A DNA stretch of 64,000 nucleotides from Armatimonadota bacterium. Lineage in GTDB: Bacteria > Armatimonadota > HRBIN16. The stretch spans positions 424,340 to 488,339 of the forward strand of contig BPGT01000003.1 in NCBI GenBank assembly GCA_026003175.1, read 5' to 3'. The notes under the pieces are model-generated. The model made no database searches and was not told the DNA's origin. It was given only the letters and a program-made list of their open reading frames with translations. The number at the start of each line of letters is the position of its first letter. The stretch's first letter is position 1. The position numbers and the translations under genes were made by a program. Shown piece after piece: positions 8,519 through 18,049 of the stretch.

Positions 8519-10786
8519 CTACGGCTGATGGCACTGGTTACAGTATTTGATGTCATGGCATGTAGTGCACTGCGCTTTCTGCAGGTTCTTGACCCCGCTA
8601 TAGCCCTTCCAGCCTCGTTGCTGACCCAGCTTGCCGTGGGTCTCGCCCCAGTCCTTGGGATGTGGCATTGGCGTCTTATGGCAGTTCATACAGGCGTTGC
8701 GCCCGTGACACACCTGACAGCTGACTCCGCTGTCGGTGATGCGTCGCGGATGTTCCGTGCGGAAATCCTCCGTGTGCGACGAAGGCGGCGCCTGATGGCA
8801 GGTCTGGCAGGTCTCCTCCTGGAAGTTATGGCATCGCTGGCACAGTACGGGATTCTTGTGCCCGACCTGTGGGTGGTTCGAATCCCACCCTTCGGGATGC
8901 GGCATAGGCAAACCGTGACAGCTCTGGCAAAACTGAGGCTGGTGGCAGGAGTTACACGATGCCGCTCCCTGCTTTAGCGCCAGTTTGCCGTGTCCGACCT
9001 GCGGGTCGCGCAGGAAGTTTGCCACCTTGTGACTGGCTGGCAGTGCTCCGCTATGGCAGCCCTGGCAAGACTGAGGCGTATGGCACTGATAGCACATCTG
9101 GTGCATGGTTTGCCCTGCCCACTGTAGCTTCTCGCCGAACTGCGCCAATTTGGAGCCGTGTTGCTGGATCCACCGTGTATCGTGGCGCATCACCTTGTGG
9201 CAGCTCTCGCAGTAGTCTGGCGAGTGGCAGGCGGTGCACATCTCCGGTCGCTCCGCCGCGTTGCCGAAGTGGAACTTCAGCCACTGCGCATCGTGTGAGC
9301 TGGGGCGGCGGTTCTGGTGACATGCCTGACAGAAGAACGGCTTATGGCAGTCGCTGCAGCTGCCCGGGTCCTTGCGCACCTCGAACTTGTGGTTCACGAA
9401 CCAGTTCTCCTCGAAGTGCGAGGCGGGCTTCTCCGGCTCGGTGGGCGGGATAGGGGGCATCTTCGAGTTGGGTCCGATGCTTACGATGTACGCCACCAGT
9501 GCCGCTTCCTTGTCCGGCGGCAGTTGGTACGCGGGCATGATGGTGTGTGGGTTGTGTGCGGAGGGGTTGCGCAGCAAGTTGCGCACTACTTCAGGGTCAC
9601 GCTTGCCACCTAGTCCTAAATCGGGACCAACAGGACCTCCACCACCGTTGATGCCGTGACAGGAATAGCATTTCAGCTCCACGAACACCCGCTGTCCTTG
9701 TTTCTCCAGCGGTGACAGCCGCTCGGGTTCGGGCAGAGCTTCCATGCCTTTCACGTTGAGCCCCACAATGATAAGCAGCACCAGTGTGCCGGTGCTGAGC
9801 GCGAGCAAGCGCTTGCGTGGCTGGCGTTCGGGGTTGCGCTCGATAAATGGCACTATCAGCAGTAAGACCACCAGCAGAGTGGGTAACACAAACGAGCCGA
9901 CGAACTCGAGTTTTGGCGGGAAGAAGTTCATCAGTTCATGCATCCACAGCACGTAGAAATCGGGATGCGGCTTGTAAGCGGTGTCCATCGGGTTGGCGCG
10001 CGGCTCTAGAGGAGCTGGGGATACGAGAGACAGCCATATCAACAGGGCGGAGAGGATAACCGCTCCCACGGCGATACGAGCAGTATGTTCGGGGTAGAGG
10101 CGTTGTGTCTTTTCCGCGTTTGCCTCTTCGTTCACCCGCACCCCCGGTGGCGTGACTCCCATCCGGCGTACCTGCAGCACATGCCATGCTACCAGCAGGA
10201 ACACCAGCACCGAGAGCACAAACACGTGCAGCACAAAGAAACGCATCAACGTGACCGCGCCCACCGTATCGCCCCCGCGCAGGAAGGTAGCAGCTGCCTC
10301 ACCTACCAGCGGCACACCCTCTGCAATCTTCAAGCGCACCACCGTACCCCAGTATGCCTTCTGGTCCCACGGCAGCGCGTAACCGGTCAAACCATAGCCG
10401 ATGACGGTCAGCAGGAGCAGCACACCCGTTACCCATATCATCTGGCGCGGTCGCTTGTATGCTCCCCAGAAGAACACGCGCAGGATATGGATGATGATAA
10501 GGGGCACGATGAGCCGTGCCGCCCAGTAGTGCAGAGCGCGGATGAACTGCCCCGCAGGCAGATAATGTTCGATGTACTGCACCGAAGCATACGCCTGTTC
10601 CGGGGTGGGGCTGTAATAGAACATGAGCGCGCCGCCGGTGAGGAAAAGCACCACCAGCATCAACAGGGTCAACGCGCCGAAGATGTGTCCCCATCCTACA
10701 CCGGCAGGCAGGGGTTGCGTCCAGAACCGCCCCCATGCGCTGATGAGCCCCGTCTCACGCTCAAACCAGTCCAGCAGTTTTCGCAA
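8519..10786 (-). CDS. Cytochrome b6/subunit IV fused to monohaem and 14-haem cytochrome c modules
   Basis: A 755-residue fusion. Residues 1-210 match cytochrome b6, with paired haem-b histidines in RALHYWAARLIVPLIIIH and FFVLHVFVLSVLVFLLVAWH. Residues about 230-350 match subunit IV, with HPDFYVLW in place of the PEWY quinol-site motif. Near residue 372 is KCYSCHG of a class I cytochrome c domain. From about 476 to the end come fourteen further CXXCH sites, fifteen haem-c sites in total. The natural reading is a menaquinol:cytochrome c reductase core carrying its own haem wire on the positive side of the membrane. The start is TTG with GGGAGG seven bases upstream; it follows the Rieske gene by 26 bases. 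Confidence 0.88.
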   Translation of the reverse strand: MRKLLDWFERETGLISAWGRFWTQPLPAGVGWGHIFGALTLLMLVVLFLTGGALMFYYSPTPEQAYASVQYIEHYLPAGQFIRALHYWAARLIVPLIIIHILRVFFWGAYKRPRQMIWVTGVLLLLTVIGYGLTGYALPWDQKAYWGTVVRLKIAEGVPLVGEAAATFLRGGDTVGAVTLMRFFVLHVFVLSVLVFLLVAWHVLQVRRMGVTPPGVRVNEEANAEKTQRLYPEHTARIAVGAVILSALLIWLSLVSPAPLEPRANPMDTAYKPHPDFYVLWMHELMNFFPPKLEFVGSFVLPTLLVVLLLIVPFIERNPERQPRKRLLALSTGTLVLLIIVGLNVKGMEALPEPERLSPLEKQGQRVFVELKCYSCHGINGGGGPVGPDLGLGGKRDPEVVRNLLRNPSAHNPHTIMPAYQLPPDKEAALVAYIVSIGPNSKMPPIPPTEPEKPASHFEENWFVNHKFEVRKDPGSCSDCHKPFFCQACHQNRRPSSHDAQWLKFHFGNAAERPEMCTACHSPDYCESCHKVMRHDTRWIQQHGSKLAQFGEKLQWAGQTMHQMCYQCHTPQSCQGCHSGALPASHKVANFLRDPQVGHGKLALKQGAASCNSCHQPQFCQSCHGLPMPHPEGWDSNHPQVGHKNPVLCQRCHNFQEETCQTCHQAPPSSHTEDFRTEHPRRITDSGVSCQVCHGRNACMNCHKTPMPHPKDWGETHGKLGQQRGWKGYSGVKNLQKAQCTTCHDIKYCNQCHQP

Positions 10787-10812
10787 TGTGGTTCCTCCCT
10801 TCTCCTGACGCG

Positions 10813-11289
10813 CTATACGTTCTCCGGACGCACGTACAACAGACCACCTTCCACTTTGTGCGGGTACTCCGCTAGCGGGCGAGGAGGTGGTCCCTGTATG
10901 ACTCTGCCATCGGCATCAAAATATCCGGCATGACAGGGGCAGAAGAAAGCGTTTTTTGCTCGCTCCCATCGGACGGCACAGCTGGCATGTGTGCAGATAT
11001 TGGAAAGCACCTTTAGCGAGCCATCGGACCTGGCGACCACGTAAACTGTGCTGCGTACGGTGCGGATAACCCATCCGTCGCGACGCTGATAGCTCAACGT
11101 GACTGCTTTGGGCTCACCGGCGGAGAACTCGTTCACGTTGCCTACTTTGATCCAGGGGGGCTTTTGTCTGCGGAAAGCGGGCGCTACCAACATGACCAGC
11201 GCGGGTATGCTGTATACGACTGCCAGGAGAGTTGCTAACGCTTTAACCAGCGTAGCCAGCCATTCCCGACGTGTCAACCTTTCTTCCAT
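10813..11289 (-). CDS. Rieske iron-sulfur protein of a bc-type complex
   Basis: A 158-residue protein with a twin-arginine-like start (MEERLTRREWLATLV), one membrane anchor and a C-terminal Rieske domain. Both [2Fe-2S] motifs are intact: CTHASC and CPCHAGYF, with GPPPRPL closing the cluster-binding fold. The spacing (C-x-H-x2-C and C-x-C-H) includes the two disulfide cysteines usual for high-potential Rieske proteins. It is the promoter-proximal gene of the operon, followed by the cytochrome b/c fusion and the 11-haem cytochrome, so it is the partner that takes electrons from quinol. No separate c1 or f cytochrome gene is present. Confidence 0.92.
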   Translation of the reverse strand: MEERLTRREWLATLVKALATLLAVVYSIPALVMLVAPAFRRQKPPWIKVGNVNEFSAGEPKAVTLSYQRRDGWVIRTVRSTVYVVARSDGSLKVLSNICTHASCAVRWERAKNAFFCPCHAGYFDADGRVIQGPPPRPLAEYPHKVEGGLLYVRPENV

Positions 11290-11637
11290 GCTGCACGTGT
11301 CCTCACTCCTCTGTACAGGATGCCTTCAGAACTGCTGTTCGCCACGCTTTTTGCCCAAACCTTCTCAACGTGTGCGCATGCCACACGACAGATGATTGAA
11401 TTAGATAAAACATTTCTATTAATACCAGTGTATAGAGTTTGAATACACTAACATTTTATCCGAATAATGGGTGGATTGTCAAATGAAACATCCGGTAACG
11501 TAACCGGAAAGCAGCAAATCTGCGGACGAGATTCTCGCCGGACCCACATGCGGTATTCAGTATTGAGGCAATTTTTTGCGGCGTGCCAAGACTGATTGTT
11601 TGGGCGTTGTACTTTCCGCCAGAACGAGGTGTACGGA
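11290..11637. other. Intergenic region upstream of the Rieske operon
   Basis: No gene is seen here. The central part (about 11390-11500) is much richer in A+T than its surroundings and holds the promoter annotated separately. Promoter to start codon leaves a leader of roughly 160 bases. A short inverted repeat (CCGGTAACG.TAACCGG) lies near 11493-11506. The rest, to the stop of the Wzy-like gene at 11638, is unremarkable. Confidence 0.6.
11453..11482 (-). promoter_or_regulatory. Sigma-70-like promoter of the Rieske/cytochrome operon
   Basis: On the minus strand TTGACA (11482-11477) and TAAAAT (11458-11453) are separated by 18 bases, in an AT-rich stretch reading toward the Rieske gene. The -35 box is perfect and the -10 box has one mismatch. 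Confidence 0.6.
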
Positions 11638-13224
11638 CTACGGGCTTTCTGATAGATTATTGTTTGTCGTACGCATAGCGCCCAAGTAGAAAATCGTTTC
11701 CATCAGCGCCATTGCCAGTGCCGGCGCGATAATCCGGTTACGCATCCAGAACACAGGTTCGAACTGCGCGGCGATGATAAGCGCAACAAAGCTGACCCAC
11801 AACGCAAGCAGCCACGCTCGCGCCTGGGGATCTATCGCGCGTTTGAACAGTAAGTATCCGCGCACAATTCCCGTCAACCAGAGAATCAACAAGCCGAAGC
11901 TACCCACAATACCTCCCTTTGCCACAATCCACCAGAAGGCGTTATGGATGTAGGTTGTTTTGCTGAAGACTATGCTTCCCAGATATGGATTGCTATCCAG
12001 GCGCACGGGCAGCTCCGTGGACCAACCGAATCCGAACCACGGCGATTCGGGAAGCCTGCGCAGAATGTATGTCATCTCGTAGGTGCGCTGCCCTACCGAG
12101 GAGACATGTCCATGAACAAACTGTAGAGGGTCCTCGTGAAAGGTGCTTAAAAACCGTCTCTCTATCTTGGCGAAGAAGCTGTCTGATTGATACCCCGCCG
12201 TGGAACCTGAGATTGTCGCCAGCATCAGCACCACAGCTGCTACCAGCATCAATCCAATGATAGTGGTAACCTTGGTGCGCGTGTCACTGAACCACCAGAA
12301 GATAGCCACAGCAAACAGCGCGCCAAACCATGTGTGGCGTGTGAGGGTCATCAACAGCGCCATTCCATAGACAAACGCCAGCACCAGCCATCCCAGCCGT
12401 TTATTGCCGGAGGATGCTGCCGTCATCTGCATCGCAATCAGCAACGTTACCAGAATCAAATTCTCTCCGGGCGGTAGCACGCGCAACAACCCCTCTGTTT
12501 GCTCGAGGCGAATATCTTTCTGGGTCAACTTCAGGAAGAACAAAGCCTGCTCGCCCACGACCGCTTGCAAGATGGTAGGGATCGAGCCGATAAAAGCTAC
12601 CGCCAGGATGCCGATTTGCAGGAACCGCAGCTTGCGTTCGCTGGTGGCTACGCCTATAAACACAAAGTACAACAACCACATGATGTTGTGCTGGATGACC
12701 GAGAGCTCTTTGCGGTAGGATAGTCCTGTTACGAACACGTGATACAGAAAGGTAACGCCGATACTGACTACGAGAAACAGAGTGACGGCGATACTGGATG
12801 GAGTGAACCAGAGATCGCGGTTGACGTTGACCCCGGCAAACGCCCGTAGCACCACGATAAGCAAGCCATACATCACCAGAATGTTCGGCAGAGTAATTCC
12901 CTGCTCGCCCAGAGCCAGCGCGTCCCAGAACACTGTCGAAATCAGCGAGGCTACTGCGAAGGTTACCCCGATAACAGTCCATTCCGGGCGTATCGCAAAA
13001 TAGGGTAGCAACACAAAAGCGATGATAATCAGTCCCGCACCTATCCATGCCCCATTGATGACGGCAAGCGTTGTCAACCCTGCGCCCAGCAACGCCACCA
13101 CCAGCATGAGCAAACTGAGGCGGCGCGGCAGGCTGAAGAACTCCGCTGTTCGCTCAGCCAACCGGTAGTAAGCGATCAGTATCCGATGATAAAACTGTAT
13201 CAGAACGTGCGGAACACTCGCCAT
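11638..13224 (-). CDS. O-antigen ligase/polymerase-like membrane protein (Wzy/WaaL type)
   Basis: A 528-residue integral membrane protein with about twelve hydrophobic segments. A long loop between later helices holds RRFLSTF and RLPESPWFGFGWSTELP, followed by YIHNAFWWIVAKGGIVG. The 'SPWFGFG...HNAFL/W' pattern is typical of the O-antigen ligase (PF04932) superfamily, which polymerises or ligates polysaccharide on the outer face of the inner membrane. The flippase, glycosyltransferase and glycosidase nearby support a role in exopolysaccharide or surface polysaccharide. Polymerase and ligase cannot be told apart from sequence alone. Confidence 0.75.
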   Translation of the reverse strand: MASVPHVLIQFYHRILIAYYRLAERTAEFFSLPRRLSLLMLVVALLGAGLTTLAVINGAWIGAGLIIIAFVLLPYFAIRPEWTVIGVTFAVASLISTVFWDALALGEQGITLPNILVMYGLLIVVLRAFAGVNVNRDLWFTPSSIAVTLFLVVSIGVTFLYHVFVTGLSYRKELSVIQHNIMWLLYFVFIGVATSERKLRFLQIGILAVAFIGSIPTILQAVVGEQALFFLKLTQKDIRLEQTEGLLRVLPPGENLILVTLLIAMQMTAASSGNKRLGWLVLAFVYGMALLMTLTRHTWFGALFAVAIFWWFSDTRTKVTTIIGLMLVAAVVLMLATISGSTAGYQSDSFFAKIERRFLSTFHEDPLQFVHGHVSSVGQRTYEMTYILRRLPESPWFGFGWSTELPVRLDSNPYLGSIVFSKTTYIHNAFWWIVAKGGIVGSFGLLILWLTGIVRGYLLFKRAIDPQARAWLLALWVSFVALIIAAQFEPVFWMRNRIIAPALAMALMETIFYLGAMRTTNNNLSESP

Positions 13225-13356
13225 AACCGATACCTGCCTGCTCAGGAGTCTGCGCCGATGGGCAAAGTCCCAGCGCCACGAGATATCATGGTGCTCTTAT
13301 TATACGCGGTCGTGATGAATAATACCAGAGGTCTTCCGCAAAAACCGGCATAAATA

Positions 13357-15336
13357 CTATCGTACGCTCGCACGGAACGTGCGAGTCACGGTTTCAGAAG
13401 CGGAAAGAGCGGGGATGAACCATGTCACCGTGCGTGTGGTTTGGTCGTAGACGCCGCCGTCGCTGGCACTACCAACCACAAACTGCAGGGTGTTCGGTAC
13501 AGGCACACGCACGGCAAGCGTGTTCATGGGTGTAGAAGTAGCGTTCCGGATGCGCACCTCGAACTGCACGACTTCCCCGGGTTGGCGAGAACCACCTCCC
13601 ACAGGCGTTACGGTGATCTGCAACCCAACACTCGGTTTTACCAGAATCAAGGCGCTTTGAGGCAACAAGTTCACTGTGCCCTGTTGGTATAGTCTGCCGT
13701 TTACATCGGTGTAGTCGGTATCTATTGTCACCGAAAAGGCTTGCTCAGGATGCATATTTACCAGTACCAGTCCGTTGCTAAACCGTCTGCGAAAGACCCC
13801 TCCGCTGCTTCTGTCGCCGGCGATCAACGTATACGACTCGGCGGGCTGTCCGATAGGCAGTTCGTAGTCGAACAGGTAGTCAGGCGTCTGCTTGTAGCTC
13901 TGCGGCGAGATGTGGAAGCATGTGTACTGGTTCGCGTTTAACAGGGCGCATCCCAACAGGTAGCGGCGTGTTTGTTCCTCTGCAGCAGTCGCTCGCCCCT
14001 GTACCATATATCGAACGGGGCGCGGCACGTTCAGGCTGTCGATATGCTGCAACTGGGTGCTGGGATGCAGGAAGAAGAGCGTACCGCCGGACTTCACGCG
14101 AACCCAGTTCTCTGCCAGCACAGCATCCGCGTACTGCATCCAGGTTTGGTAAACGGGATCTCTGTTCCACACATATCCAAAGTTCTGGATGACCTTTAAC
14201 CCTGCTTGTCGAATAACAGGCACAACGGAGGAAATAAAGGCGGTCTGGGCAGTTCGAAAAGCAGCGTCGTTAGCATATTGCTGGCAGGTTAAACCAGCCA
14301 GAGACAGGTAGTTGTACGTCATACTATCGATAAACACGCCGTCGAAACCGCAGCGTTGTGCTATTTGCACAGCTCTACTTGCCCACCGCTGCTGCAAATC
14401 GGCTTTGCCCAGGTCCACCAGCAAGTTGTCGGGGTGCCCCAGTTCTGGTATAGGGTTCCCCTGCGAATCGGTCAGAAGCCAGTCACGATGCTGGGTGGTC
14501 ACATACTGGTAGTCCAAAGGGTCCATCCAGCCGGGGATGGAGCTGGAGGTAGCGACAGAACTGCAGTAAACATAAACCTCGATATTCGGGTTGTAGTACT
14601 TCAAGGGTCTGGCGTAAATCCAGTCCAGTGGGTGGAGCATGACGATATCGTAGCGACGCGCCGTTTCATAGATGTCGGGATGCACGGCGAACAGCGTGTA
14701 TGTGCGAATGTTGCGTTGCACCTTCACGGGCACTTCCAGCATCTCGCCGTTCGTCACAGTAAGGTTATCCACCCAGAAGGTAGCCGAGCCGGTTCCGCTG
14801 CTTCGGATGCTCAAGACGATTCCCGCGCTAACGCGGTCCGTGCCCTCAGGCACAGTGATACTCGTCTGGTATTGCTGCCAGCCGGCGTTGGATGCCTCAA
14901 TACGTTGTTCGTCCGCGATGATGGTGCTCCCGTCAGTTCGCACAGCGGCGATACCCACGCGCACCACTGCGTTCACCAGTGTACCTGTTTTTACCTGAGC
15001 ACGCAAAACCAGCCGGTCACCGATTTTCACTCCATTACGCCCCACCTTCACCGAGCACCGGAGGTTCCATGTACTGCCCGCTGGCGCGCTACTGGAGCTG
15101 AACTTCAGACTGCTGTTTCCCTGCGCGCGTATGGTGGTATCCAGACCAGCGGTGTAGTCGAAGGCGGTCTGATACACCACGTCCCACCCATCGGGGAGTT
15201 CACTCACGGAGGCGTGTTCCATCATGCCGAGCGTCATCAGAATATCGCGCTCCTGAAGCTCAGCATGACACAGCGGGGCTAGCACCAGTGTGACCCATAT
15301 CACAGAGAAAAAGCCCCATACACTGCGAAGAGCCAT
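13357..15336 (-). CDS. Secreted putative glycoside hydrolase (GHL-type TIM barrel) with carbohydrate-binding and DUF11-like domains
   Basis: A 659-residue exported protein (signal peptide ending LAPLCHA). Residues about 40-200 form a beta-sandwich with SSLKFSS and ATFWVDNLTV, like a carbohydrate-binding module. The middle (about 215-520) reads as a TIM-barrel hydrolase: NIEVYVYCSSVA, LLVDLGKADLQQRWASRAVQ and CGFDGVFIDSMTYNY, the last resembling the strand-end acidic residue of GHL/GH114-like families. The C-terminal 90 residues match a DUF11-type repeat (PGEVVQFEVRIRNATSTPMN). It sits inside the polysaccharide locus, so trimming or degrading the exported polymer is a reasonable inference. Substrate is unknown. 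Confidence 0.65.
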   Translation of the reverse strand: MALRSVWGFFSVIWVTLVLAPLCHAELQERDILMTLGMMEHASVSELPDGWDVVYQTAFDYTAGLDTTIRAQGNSSLKFSSSSAPAGSTWNLRCSVKVGRNGVKIGDRLVLRAQVKTGTLVNAVVRVGIAAVRTDGSTIIADEQRIEASNAGWQQYQTSITVPEGTDRVSAGIVLSIRSSGTGSATFWVDNLTVTNGEMLEVPVKVQRNIRTYTLFAVHPDIYETARRYDIVMLHPLDWIYARPLKYYNPNIEVYVYCSSVATSSSIPGWMDPLDYQYVTTQHRDWLLTDSQGNPIPELGHPDNLLVDLGKADLQQRWASRAVQIAQRCGFDGVFIDSMTYNYLSLAGLTCQQYANDAAFRTAQTAFISSVVPVIRQAGLKVIQNFGYVWNRDPVYQTWMQYADAVLAENWVRVKSGGTLFFLHPSTQLQHIDSLNVPRPVRYMVQGRATAAEEQTRRYLLGCALLNANQYTCFHISPQSYKQTPDYLFDYELPIGQPAESYTLIAGDRSSGGVFRRRFSNGLVLVNMHPEQAFSVTIDTDYTDVNGRLYQQGTVNLLPQSALILVKPSVGLQITVTPVGGGSRQPGEVVQFEVRIRNATSTPMNTLAVRVPVPNTLQFVVGSASDGGVYDQTTRTVTWFIPALSASETVTRTFRASVR

Positions 15337-15397
15337 CCTTTTCTGCCTCCGTTCCCTCAGGACCTGAGCAGGCGTTTTCGGGCTAACCGCAACATGT

Positions 15398-15403
15398 TAT
15401 AAT
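15398..15403 (+). promoter_or_regulatory. Possible -10 box before the flippase gene
   Basis: A TATAAT reading rightward lies about 55 bases before the likely flippase start, in the short divergent spacer between the glycosidase and flippase genes. No convincing -35 box is seen, so the call rests on one hexamer. Confidence 0.3.
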
Positions 15404-15456
15404 GGAATGGAATTGCCCTGCCTTTATTATATTCCACACTGGGGGCACGTTGGAGA

Positions 15457-16938
15457 TTGCAAAAAGAGGGAGCCGAGCGGTCTTTCAGTCGGGGAGTGGT
15501 ATGGGTCAGCGCGGGGGCGATGAGCGCGCGTGCTATCACACTCATTAGCAGTGTGATTCTGGCGCGCCTCCTCTTGCCTGAGCATTTCGGCTTGTTTAAC
15601 ATGGCGATTATCGTCGTCAACGCTATCCAGATGCTGCCGGATTTAGGGCTCGGGCAGGCGCTCATTGCGCATCGTGGCGATAGCCGTAATGCAGCCAATG
15701 TTATCTTCTTGCCGGTCCTGTTCACCGCCGCGCTAGCGGCGGCGGTGGTATGCATCTTTGCCGATGCCGTCGCGCTATTGCTGAAGCAGCCTGCTGTCGT
15801 TCCCCTGCTGCGAGCGCTGTCGTTGAACATTGTCGTGATGGCGGCGGCTTCTATTCCCATTGCGCTCTTGCAGAAGGCGCAGCGATGGCGGGCGCAGGCA
15901 TTAACCGAGTTCCTTCCCCCGCTGGCTTCGGCAGCGGTGATGGTTGTTCTGGCGTCGTTGGGCTATGGGGCGTGGAGCATCGTTTGGGGCAATGTTACTC
16001 GAGCGGTTACGCTGGCAATCACTGTGTGGTGGCTCAGCGCGTGGCGTCCTCAGCTGGTGATCAACTGGAGTGCGTTCACAGAGATGTTCCGCTTTGGCAG
16101 GTGGATTATCCTCGACCGCTTGAGTGCGTTTGCCGTTTTGAACGCGGACACCGCTTACCTGGCGCGCTGGCAGGGAGCGCAGGTGCTGGGTTACTATGCC
16201 CTACCATACAACTGGATTACCCTGCCCATTGCCCAGCTGGTGTCGCAGGCAAACCGGGTACTGTTCCCTGTGTTATCTCAGGTGGAAGACGCCTCCGTAC
16301 AGCGGAACACGCTGCTACGAGCTTGCCGACTGCTCTCGTTCTTGCTGTCGCCCGTATACTTCTTCTGGATATTTAACGCTCAGGTTTTCGTGCTGGCGCT
16401 GTTCACCCGCAAGTGGCTTCCGTGTGTACCAGTGTTACAATGGCTTTCGGTGTATGCACTGGCTCACGGTATCGCCGGGGGGATACTGGTGAGTTTCTAC
16501 TGGGCAACGAGGCGTCCCCAGGTTGCCGTGTACGCCTACTGGCTCTCGCTACTGGTTGCGCTGGCTGGTCTAGCATACGGAAGAGGCGAATGGGGAGCGG
16601 TGTTGGTTGCGCAGGTGTTTACCGCAGCAATGTTTGTGCGCTCTGCGTTTATGATTGGCGGACTAGTGCGCTTGTATGCGATACAGCTGGGTCAGATTAT
16701 GGCGGCGGTGACCGATGGCTGGGTCCCTGCGGCAGCGGCATCAGCGCTTGCGTGGGGAGTAACGCGCGTGCTTTCGCTCCCTGCGACCACCGAGCTGGTT
16801 ATCGCGGTGCTGGTTCACGCAAACCTGTATCTGTTCGCCTACGGCTGGCAACACCATCGCAACCCGTTCGCATATTATGCGCGACGCCGGTGGAAAGCAC
16901 TGCTTTCCGGCTATGCGGAAGAGCAACCTCTGCGGTAG
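15457..16938 (+). CDS. Polysaccharide flippase, Wzx/WzxC type (MATE-like)
   Basis: A 493-residue membrane protein with about twelve to fourteen hydrophobic helices. The N-terminus (SFSRGVVWVSAGAMSARAITLISSVILARLLLPEHFGLFNMA) and the following DLGLGQALI are characteristic of the oligosaccharide flippase family, which moves lipid-linked sugar repeats across the inner membrane. It pairs functionally with the Wzy-like protein to its left. The start is uncertain: TTG at 15457 has GGAG too close, and GTG at 15496 would remove a few residues. Its 3' end overlaps the convergent glycosyltransferase gene by 28 bases. Confidence 0.85.
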   Translation: MQKEGAERSFSRGVVWVSAGAMSARAITLISSVILARLLLPEHFGLFNMAIIVVNAIQMLPDLGLGQALIAHRGDSRNAANVIFLPVLFTAALAAAVVCIFADAVALLLKQPAVVPLLRALSLNIVVMAAASIPIALLQKAQRWRAQALTEFLPPLASAAVMVVLASLGYGAWSIVWGNVTRAVTLAITVWWLSAWRPQLVINWSAFTEMFRFGRWIILDRLSAFAVLNADTAYLARWQGAQVLGYYALPYNWITLPIAQLVSQANRVLFPVLSQVEDASVQRNTLLRACRLLSFLLSPVYFFWIFNAQVFVLALFTRKWLPCVPVLQWLSVYALAHGIAGGILVSFYWATRRPQVAVYAYWLSLLVALAGLAYGRGEWGAVLVAQVFTAAMFVRSAFMIGGLVRLYAIQLGQIMAAVTDGWVPAAAASALAWGVTRVLSLPATTELVIAVLVHANLYLFAYGWQHHRNPFAYYARRRWKALLSGYAEEQPLR

Positions 16939-18041
16939 TCTATCGCAAGGCGATACACTTCCTCCGTCTGCTGTGCCAGCGCCTCGTGGCTCAACCGACC
17001 GCGCACCACCTGTTTGACCCCCTCGCCCAGCTGACGACGCAGGGCATCATCCCGAAGTAATCGGAGGAGGGCTTCAGCCAGAGCATCGGGGTCACGTGGC
17101 GGTACGACTAGCCCGTTTACTCCATCCTCTACCATCTCGGGCAGACTGCCAACGCTGGTAACCACAGCGGGTTTGCCGAAAGCGAAAGCAACCGATAGTA
17201 CTCCGCTCTGGGTGGCTTCCACGTACGGCAGTACCACCACGCTTGCCTCGGTGAACAGCTGCGCTACCTCCTGTGAGGAGACAAAACGGTCTATCAACAC
17301 ACATCGCGGGTCGCGCAGGATACGTTCGCGATAGACAGGCAGGTCGTAACCCTGCCCGGCGATAACCAGCCTGGCTGTGGGACACTCGGTCACTACTCGC
17401 TCCCAGGCTTCCAGCAGCACCCCCAACCCCTTATAGGCATTGATTCTGCCGAAGAAGAGCAGGGTGCCAGGCTGTTCTGAGTAGTCGGGACGCTGCCAGC
17501 GCAGGAAGTAGTCGTACACACCCAGAGGAATCACCCGAACCCTCTGCTCGGTCATTTCCGGGTGCAGGTCCAGCAACTGCCTGCGCGTGTCGCCGCCGGG
17601 TACGATAATCCAGTCTGCCCTTCGACGCACTGCCTCCACCAGTGGGCGTCGCCGATGGTAGTATTTCATAAAGCCCACTTCGCCCAGATGTGGGGTGGGG
17701 TCGTGCACCGTCAACACGAGTGGCACCCGCTTGAGGCGGACGAACAACCAGTTCAGGAACGGGTCGGCAACCTCTTGTAAGTGTATCACGTCAGCACGGA
17801 AATGCCTTATTCCTCGCCAAACCCCCACCGCTCGCTGCCACCAGTAAAGCGGATTTCTCAGTTTGATGGGCGTTTCACAGCGCACAGGAATGCGTCGATC
17901 AAGAAGGTCGTCCCATGCGTCGTCCACTTTCTGCATGGCTCCCCGCGTCGTGACCACGAACAGGCTGTGCCGCTTTGCCAGCTGGTTAATGAGCGGGATA
18001 GAGGCATCTAGAAACCAGTAAGCGCCGAAGTAAATGCGCAT
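16911..18041 (-). CDS. Glycosyltransferase family 4
   Basis: A 376-residue GT-B glycosyltransferase. The C-terminal half shows LLFFGRINAYKGLGVLLEAW, RLVIAGQG, ASVVVLPYVEATQSGVLSVAFAFGKPAVVTSVGSLPEMVEDGVNGLVVPPRDPDALAEAL in order, the usual GT4 donor-sugar site. In the family such enzymes add a sugar from NDP-sugar to lipid-linked oligosaccharide at the inner face of the membrane. The ATG at 18041 (MRIYFGAYWF) lies within a few bases of the stop of the epimerase-like gene (18050), so the two are probably co-transcribed. An upstream in-frame start at 18071 overlaps that gene and is less likely. Confidence 0.88.
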   Translation of the reverse strand: MRIYFGAYWFLDASIPLINQLAKRHSLFVVTTRGAMQKVDDAWDDLLDRRIPVRCETPIKLRNPLYWWQRAVGVWRGIRHFRADVIHLQEVADPFLNWLFVRLKRVPLVLTVHDPTPHLGEVGFMKYYHRRRPLVEAVRRRADWIIVPGGDTRRQLLDLHPEMTEQRVRVIPLGVYDYFLRWQRPDYSEQPGTLLFFGRINAYKGLGVLLEAWERVVTECPTARLVIAGQGYDLPVYRERILRDPRCVLIDRFVSSQEVAQLFTEASVVVLPYVEATQSGVLSVAFAFGKPAVVTSVGSLPEMVEDGVNGLVVPPRDPDALAEALLRLLRDDALRRQLGEGVKQVVRGRLSHEALAQQTEEVYRLAIDYRRGCSSA

Positions 18042-18049
18042 AGTGGAAG

